This document shows positions 5,180 to 8,712 of a stretch of DNA of 8,712 bases, piece by piece. The stretch comes from DASVTR01 sp033855775 (GTDB lineage Bacteria > Acidobacteriota > Blastocatellia > Pyrinomonadales > Pyrinomonadaceae), in contig JAWVFT010000097.1 in NCBI GenBank assembly GCA_033855775.1, positions 1-8,712 of the forward strand, read 5' to 3'. Every line of letters begins with the position of its first letter. Within the stretch, counting starts at the first letter, position 1. A program made the position numbers and the translations under genes. A model generated the notes under the pieces. The model was not told the DNA's origin. It ran no database searches and saw nothing but the letters and a program-made list of their open reading frames with translations.

Positions 5180-7690
5180 TCGTTTGTGTCCGCTCTCTGT
5201 TTGTCAATCGCAAGCTCTCTGCTTTTCCTGTTGGCCGTCGCGGGCGCGCGCGCTGAAGGTGACAAAACTCCTGATGCGGCGATTGTGATTCCAAGCCCGC
5301 GCTCGGTGCTCGGCTTCACGCCTGGCGACGACCGCACGATTGCCGGATGGCGCGACATCACGGACTACTTCGCGAGGCTCGACCACGCGAGCGACCGCGT
5401 GCTCGTTCAGACGCTCGGCGAGACGACGCTCAAGCGTCCCTTCATCGTCGCCTACATCAGCGCGCCAGAGAATATACGCGATTTGGCGAAGCACAAAGAG
5501 ATTCAGCGCAAGCTGGCAGACCCGCGCCTCGTCTCAGGCGAAGCCGAGCGCGAGCGCCTCATCCGAGAGGGCAAGACAATCGTCGCCGTCTCCTGCTCGA
5601 TTCACTCCAACGAGATTGTCGCTTCGCAGATGTCCATGCAGCTTGCTTACGAGTTGGCCGTGGCGCAGGACGCGGACACGCGCGAGATACTACAGAACAC
5701 AATCCTGCTCTTGATTCCTTCGGCTAACCCGGACGGCGTTGACATCATCGCAGACTGGTATCGCAAGACCTTGAACACGCCTTACGAAGGCAAAGAGCCG
5801 CCCGAACTTTATCATCACTACGCGGGCCATGACGACAACCGCGACTGGTTCATGCTCAACTTGCAGGAGACGCGCCTCGTGACGCGCCTCTTCTGGAAAG
5901 AGTGGTTCCCGGAGATTGTCTACGACATACACCAGCAGGGCGCGAACGGCTCGCGCTTCTTCGTGCCGCCGTTCTACGACCCGCCGAACCCGCACATCGC
6001 GCCGCTCCTGCTTCGTCAAGTCGGACTGCTTGGACACAAGATTGCGGCGGACTTGCAGGCCGCAGGCTTTCAAGGCGTCATCACCAACGCGCTCTACGAT
6101 ACATGGTGGCATGGCGGCTTTCGCACCGCGCCCTACTATCACAACTCCATAGGCATCCTGACCGAAGCGGCCAGCGCGCGATTGATGACGCCGACGACCG
6201 TCACGCCTGAACAGCTTTCGCTCTCGACGACGCGCGGGATGCGTTCGGCTCTCCTGCCCGCGACCAACTTTCCAGACCCTTGGCCCGGCGGCCTCTGGCG
6301 ACCGCGCGACATCATGAACCTTGAGTTGTCGGCTGTCCGCTCCGTGCTGTCAATGGCTGCGAAGTATCGCGCAGACTACGTGCGCAACTTCTATGAACTT
6401 GGCCGCGCGAACCTAGATAAGCCCGTCGCGCCGCAAGAGCCGTTGGCTTATTTGATTCCGGCTGGACAGGGGCGCGACGAAGCTTTGGCGAAGATGGTCG
6501 GCGCGCTCGTTGAGCAGGGCGTCGAAGTCTTTCGTCTTGACAGAGAGTTGCATGTGCTGGCGGGCGGGCGCAGCAAAGCGCAGGGGAAATTGCCGCCGGA
6601 TTTTAAGGAAGAGGAAGAAGCAGACCGGGGAACACACGGAGCCGGGACGCACGAGACGAATTATCATGAAGCTCCGGCGGGCAGTTACATCGTCTTCCTT
6701 GCGCAGCCGACGCGCAGCAACGTGGAGGCTCTGTTTGAGCCGCAGAGTTATCCAGACCGTCGCGGCGTGGGCGGCGAGGCCGAGCGGCCTTACGATGTCG
6801 CGGGTTGGACGCTGCCGATGCAGATGAACATCGAGACGCAGGCCTTGCGCGCGATTAAGGAAGAGGCTGCGGCGAGACGCCTGACGCTCGTGCGTGATGA
6901 AGCGGAAGCGCGGCGCGACCTTGGCTTGCCCGCGCGTCAGGGCGCGGCTTCGCCGATTGCGAATCCCATCAAGCGGCCCGTCCGGCTCGCGCTCTACAAA
7001 AGCTGGACGGCCAGCATGGACGAAGGTTGGACGCGCTACGTCTTCGACACCTTCAACGTGCCTTACCGCACGCTGCTTGATAAAGAGGCGCGCGAGGGAA
7101 ATCTGCGCGCGAAGTACGACGCGATTATCCTGCCTTCGATGCGACCCGAAGATATTGTCAGGGGCAATCTGCCCGGCAGTTACCCGCAGGAGTTCACGGG
7201 CGGCATCACGGAGGAGAAGGTCAGGAACCTCGCGCGCTTCGTTGACGAAGGCGGCACGCTCATCTGCCTTGGCGACTCGTCGCAGTTTGCCATCAAGCAA
7301 CTCAACCTTCCGCTGCGCAACGCGCTCGAAGGCTTGAAGAGCAGCGAGTTCTACGCTCCCGGCTCAATCCTGCGCATCAACCTTGATGCCTCGCACGCGC
7401 TCGCGCGCGGTCTTCCTTCGCAACTCGATGCTTACTTCATCAACAGTTCCGCCTTCGAGATAACAGACCCGCAGCGCGCCCGCATCGTCGCGCGCTACGC
7501 TGAAGCGTCGCAGGTCTTGCGCTCAGGCTGGCTGTTGGGAGCGGACAAGCTGGCGGGCAAGGCCGCGCTGGTCGAAGTCACGCTTGGCCGTGGCCGCGTC
7601 ATCCTCTTCGGCTTTCGCCCGCAGCATCGCGGGCAGACTTGGGGAACGTTTCCCCTGCTCTTCAACGCCATCATGGCGGGCGCGTCCTGA
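5168..7690 (+). CDS. secreted M14-family zinc carboxypeptidase-like protein with amidotransferase-like C-terminal domain
   Basis: An 840-residue protein. ATG 5168 was chosen because it has GAAGGA at good spacing and begins a signal peptide (RRH, hydrophobic core, AGARA cut after residue 29). M14 enzymes use one zinc to remove C-terminal residues from peptides. The metal ligands are readable: H146-S-N-E149 (HxxE) and H255 in YDIHQQG. N224-R225 (DDNRDW) matches the substrate-carboxylate-binding Asn-Arg pair, and E333 in GILTEAAS is the expected general base. So the catalytic set is complete. Residues about 480-500 are an acidic, probably disordered insert (EEEE at 481-484). From about 605 to 840 there is a Rossmann-like class I amidotransferase/ThuA-type fold (RLALYKSW, YDAIILPSM, FVDEGGTLICLGDSS, GRGRVILFGFRPQHRG). 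No Cys-His nucleophile pair is visible, so it is probably a binding or structural domain. Likely periplasmic or secreted peptide degradation; the substrate is unknown. It is divergent from and overlaps plsC. Confidence 0.92.
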   Translation: MRRHSFVSALCLSIASSLLFLLAVAGARAEGDKTPDAAIVIPSPRSVLGFTPGDDRTIAGWRDITDYFARLDHASDRVLVQTLGETTLKRPFIVAYISAPENIRDLAKHKEIQRKLADPRLVSGEAERERLIREGKTIVAVSCSIHSNEIVASQMSMQLAYELAVAQDADTREILQNTILLLIPSANPDGVDIIADWYRKTLNTPYEGKEPPELYHHYAGHDDNRDWFMLNLQETRLVTRLFWKEWFPEIVYDIHQQGANGSRFFVPPFYDPPNPHIAPLLLRQVGLLGHKIAADLQAAGFQGVITNALYDTWWHGGFRTAPYYHNSIGILTEAASARLMTPTTVTPEQLSLSTTRGMRSALLPATNFPDPWPGGLWRPRDIMNLELSAVRSVLSMAAKYRADYVRNFYELGRANLDKPVAPQEPLAYLIPAGQGRDEALAKMVGALVEQGVEVFRLDRELHVLAGGRSKAQGKLPPDFKEEEEADRGTHGAGTHETNYHEAPAGSYIVFLAQPTRSNVEALFEPQSYPDRRGVGGEAERPYDVAGWTLPMQMNIETQALRAIKEEAAARRLTLVRDEAEARRDLGLPARQGAASPIANPIKRPVRLALYKSWTASMDEGWTRYVFDTFNVPYRTLLDKEAREGNLRAKYDAIILPSMRPEDIVRGNLPGSYPQEFTGGITEEKVRNLARFVDEGGTLICLGDSSQFAIKQLNLPLRNALEGLKSSEFYAPGSILRINLDASHALARGLPSQLDAYFINSSAFEITDPQRARIVARYAEASQVLRSGWLLGADKLAGKAALVEVTLGRGRVILFGFRPQHRGQTWGTFPLLFNAIMAGAS

Positions 7691-7730
7691 TGTATGTTAT
7701 ACCGCTCTATAGCTGGATATTTTATGATTA

Positions 7731-7736
7731 GAGGAG
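7731..7736 (+). promoter_or_regulatory. strong ribosome binding site of the DpnI-like gene
   Basis: GAGGAG ends six bases before ATG 7743. Only 52 bases separate the peptidase stop from this start. They are AT-rich and hold no convincing promoter. Confidence 0.65.
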
Positions 7737-7742
7737 AAGAAG

Positions 7743-8189
7743 ATGCCTACATCTTTTCAATTACTTGGCGCTAGAGGTGAGATGCTAGTTGCGAAATCAT
7801 GTCATTGTCCAAAATGTAAACGTAAGAGAACTCTTAAAAGGCTGCCTACAAATTTTAAATGTGCTGATGTTATATGCGACTTTTGTGGTTACTTGGCACA
7901 GGTTAAAGCTATAAGCTCAGAAAACATTGAAACCTTGCCTAAGCGAATATTAGGCGCAGCTTGGAAAGTCCAAAAAGAAAGGATGGATTCTGGCATTTAT
8001 TTCCCTCTATTCTTGGTTCAGGTCAATAGCCGAAAAAAGTATTCTATTTTCTACCTCTCCGCAGATTTACAGACGCCTGATATGTTTATCGTAAGGAACC
8101 CCCTTTCCCAGACAGCAAAGCGTAGCGGATGGCAAGGCTTCGTATACAATCTTGCAAGCAAGATGAACTCAATCGTAAGACTAGTTTAA
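7743..8189 (+). CDS. DpnI / Dam-replacing-like PD-(D/E)xK nuclease domain protein with QxK motif
   Basis: A 148-residue protein. The order GARGE (9-13), CPKC (22-25), ADVICDFC (41-48) and QVK (53-55) follows the catalytic domain of DpnI/Dam-replacing nucleases. There, two CxxC-type pairs bind zinc and a D...(E)xK set binds Mg2+. D42 to Q53 is 11 residues and Q53-V-K55 follows, the same spacing I recall for the DpnI triad Asp53/Glu64/Lys66, but with Gln in place of Glu. The rest (ILGAAWKVQKERMD, FPLFLVQVN, YSIFYLSAD) fits the core beta-sheet plus helices. The winged-helix methyl-reading domain of DpnI is absent. No methyltransferase is present in the window, so this may be a solitary methyl-directed nuclease, another defence nuclease, or a catalytically altered DNA-binding relative. 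GC is about 39% over 7741-7920 against about 65% in the preceding gene, a sign of transfer. It is followed 42 bases later by a small acidic ORF on the same strand. Confidence 0.68.
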   Translation: MPTSFQLLGARGEMLVAKSCHCPKCKRKRTLKRLPTNFKCADVICDFCGYLAQVKAISSENIETLPKRILGAAWKVQKERMDSGIYFPLFLVQVNSRKKYSIFYLSADLQTPDMFIVRNPLSQTAKRSGWQGFVYNLASKMNSIVRLV

Positions 8190-8231
8190 GTCCGATTAAT
8201 AGAGGTAGTTTACTTAGACCGAGGAAAGATT

Positions 8232-8480
8232 ATGTACAACGAGGTCGTACAGGAGCTTTTTGGAATCTCAGAAAAACTCTCAAATATTGATGATGCAGAT
8301 ACCCGCACGATTACTTTCGTGGGATGGCATGAAGGCTTTGATGACCCTAACGCGCCTCAAGTTAGAGAGGCAGCAAAGGCGATACTGGCTTCGGGCCTTA
8401 CCGAAGATGAAGGAACGAAAGTGCCTCTCAAGTCAATTGCTGCCTTGCTAGGTTATATTGCTGCCATGATGGAAGAATGA
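8232..8480 (+). CDS. small acidic protein of unknown function, downstream of the nuclease
   Basis: An 82-residue protein with an excellent ribosome site (GAGGAAAG at 8221-8228). I do not recognise the family. It contains 15 Asp/Glu against 6 Lys/Arg, a likely amphipathic N-terminal helix (EVVQELFGISEKL), a central FVGWHEGFDDPNAP stretch, and a C-terminal helix ending IAALLGYIAAMMEE. There is no signal peptide or transmembrane segment. The 42-base gap, shared strand and shared low GC suggest one transcript with the DpnI-like gene. A partner or inhibitor of the nuclease is possible from context, since acidic proteins can mimic DNA, but this is inference only. The coding start and reality as a gene are well supported. 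Confidence 0.7.
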   Translation: MYNEVVQELFGISEKLSNIDDADTRTITFVGWHEGFDDPNAPQVREAAKAILASGLTEDEGTKVPLKSIAALLGYIAAMMEE

Positions 8481-8503
8481 CGTGAGGAGTTGAAGTTACG
8501 CGG

Positions 8504-8592
8504 CGGCATAACAACTCATTCAACCGGAGCGGCAATAGCGTTGCTTTCATGCGCGAGGCTTGATTTATAATTCGGTTAATTGCCACCCGGTT
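8504..8592 (+). repeat. attC-like hairpin (integron cassette recombination site), outer 3' arm missing
   Basis: Begins GGCATAACAACTCATTCAAC. AACCGG (8522-8527) pairs with CCGGTT (8587-8592) and GGCAAT (8531-8536) pairs with ATTGCC (8579-8584). A three-versus-two base internal loop leaves an extrahelical base, a trait of attC sites. GCATAAC approximates the RYYYAAC core. The expected 3' partner GTTGAATGAGTTGTTATGCC does not continue after CCGGTT; the sequence turns into AGATACTG and then the transposase end. The nearest right-hand core is GTTGAGA at 8602-8608 (6/7 to GTTRRRY). A REP-type palindrome is the alternative reading. Confidence 0.5.
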
Positions 8593-8609
8593 AGATACTG
8601 TGTTGAGAG

Positions 8610-8712
8610 TCAAGCAGATTTTGCCCACTGCGGGTCGAATGGCTGACCACTCTTCAACACACCGTAAGCCAGATGTACGATCTTACGCATCACGGCGCAG
8701 ATGACACTCATC
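8610..8712 (-). CDS. IS110-family transposase, C-terminal end (5' part outside window)
   Basis: Reading the minus strand from the right edge, an open frame ends at TGA 8612-8610. Its last residues MSVICAVMRKIVHLAYGVLK followed by SGQPFDPQWAKSA match the typical C-terminus of IS110/IS116/IS902 transposases (VxRKLxHLxYxVLKxGxPFDP). These enzymes have a RuvC-like DEDD domain plus a serine-containing C-terminal domain; none of the catalytic residues are inside this fragment. The stop lies only about 18 bases from the end of the attC-like hairpin, so the element edge is close. IS110 members usually leave no clear terminal repeats or target duplication. Whether the copy is intact cannot be seen. 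Confidence 0.75.
   Translation of the reverse strand, partial: MSVICAVMRKIVHLAYGVLKSGQPFDPQWAKSA

Noticed and set aside
6413..7300. Minus-strand 295-residue reading frame inside the M14 gene
   Set aside because: Long antisense frames are expected in GC-rich coding DNA. It has no motif, and the plus strand encodes a complete M14 protein.
7723..7728. TATGAT as a -10 box for the DpnI-like gene
   Set aside because: Transcription would start inside the ribosome binding site and no -35 is present at a usable distance.

Overview
The window looks like a chromosomal stretch from a soil-type member of the Acidobacteriota (Blastocatellia/Pyrinomonas-like). This is inferred from the gene families present: a TPR-coupled sigma-54 activator, a secreted LolA-like protein with a Thr/Pro tail, and a secreted M14 peptidase with an amidotransferase-like C-terminal half. 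GC-rich host genes (about 65% GC by hand count over 7381-7560) alternate with lower-GC inserts (about 46% over 3961-4140, about 39% over 7741-7920). The lineage call is not proven by any marker gene here.

Layout. (1) 1-2529, minus: the N-terminal 843 residues of a TPR - GAF-like - AAA+ sigma-54 activator that runs off the left edge. (2) 2530-2918: a divergent intergenic region with one weak promoter candidate. (3) 2919-3779, plus: a secreted LolA-like protein. (4) 3785-4372: a compact low-GC module with an S23/bIVP-type four-helix-bundle gene on the minus strand. It is bounded on both sides by telomere-like G-rich arrays (GGGGTTAGGGG/GGGGTTGGGG units). The array after the gene is half of a long imperfect foldback. 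The array before the gene supplies the last eight codons and the stop codon of the next gene. (5) 4346-5179, minus: a PlsC-type acyltransferase. Its start overlaps head-to-head by 12 bp with (6) 5168-7690, plus, a secreted zinc carboxypeptidase-like M14 protein. (7) 7691-8592: an AT-rich accessory island with a DpnI/Dam-replacing-like nuclease (zinc ribbon, D-QxK active site) and a small acidic partner ORF, ending in an attC-like hairpin arm. (8) 8610-8712, minus: the C-terminal end of an IS110-family transposase, whose element appears to interrupt the attC-like hairpin.

How the parts relate. The host genes concern regulation, envelope lipid synthesis and secreted or periplasmic functions, and they do not form an obvious single pathway. 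Two parts of the window look acquired. One is the G-repeat-bounded four-helix-bundle module, which resembles a mobile or repeat-associated cassette. The other is the nuclease plus acidic-protein pair, which resembles an integron-type cassette later hit by an IS110/IS1111-type element. These two are the most interesting parts of the window.
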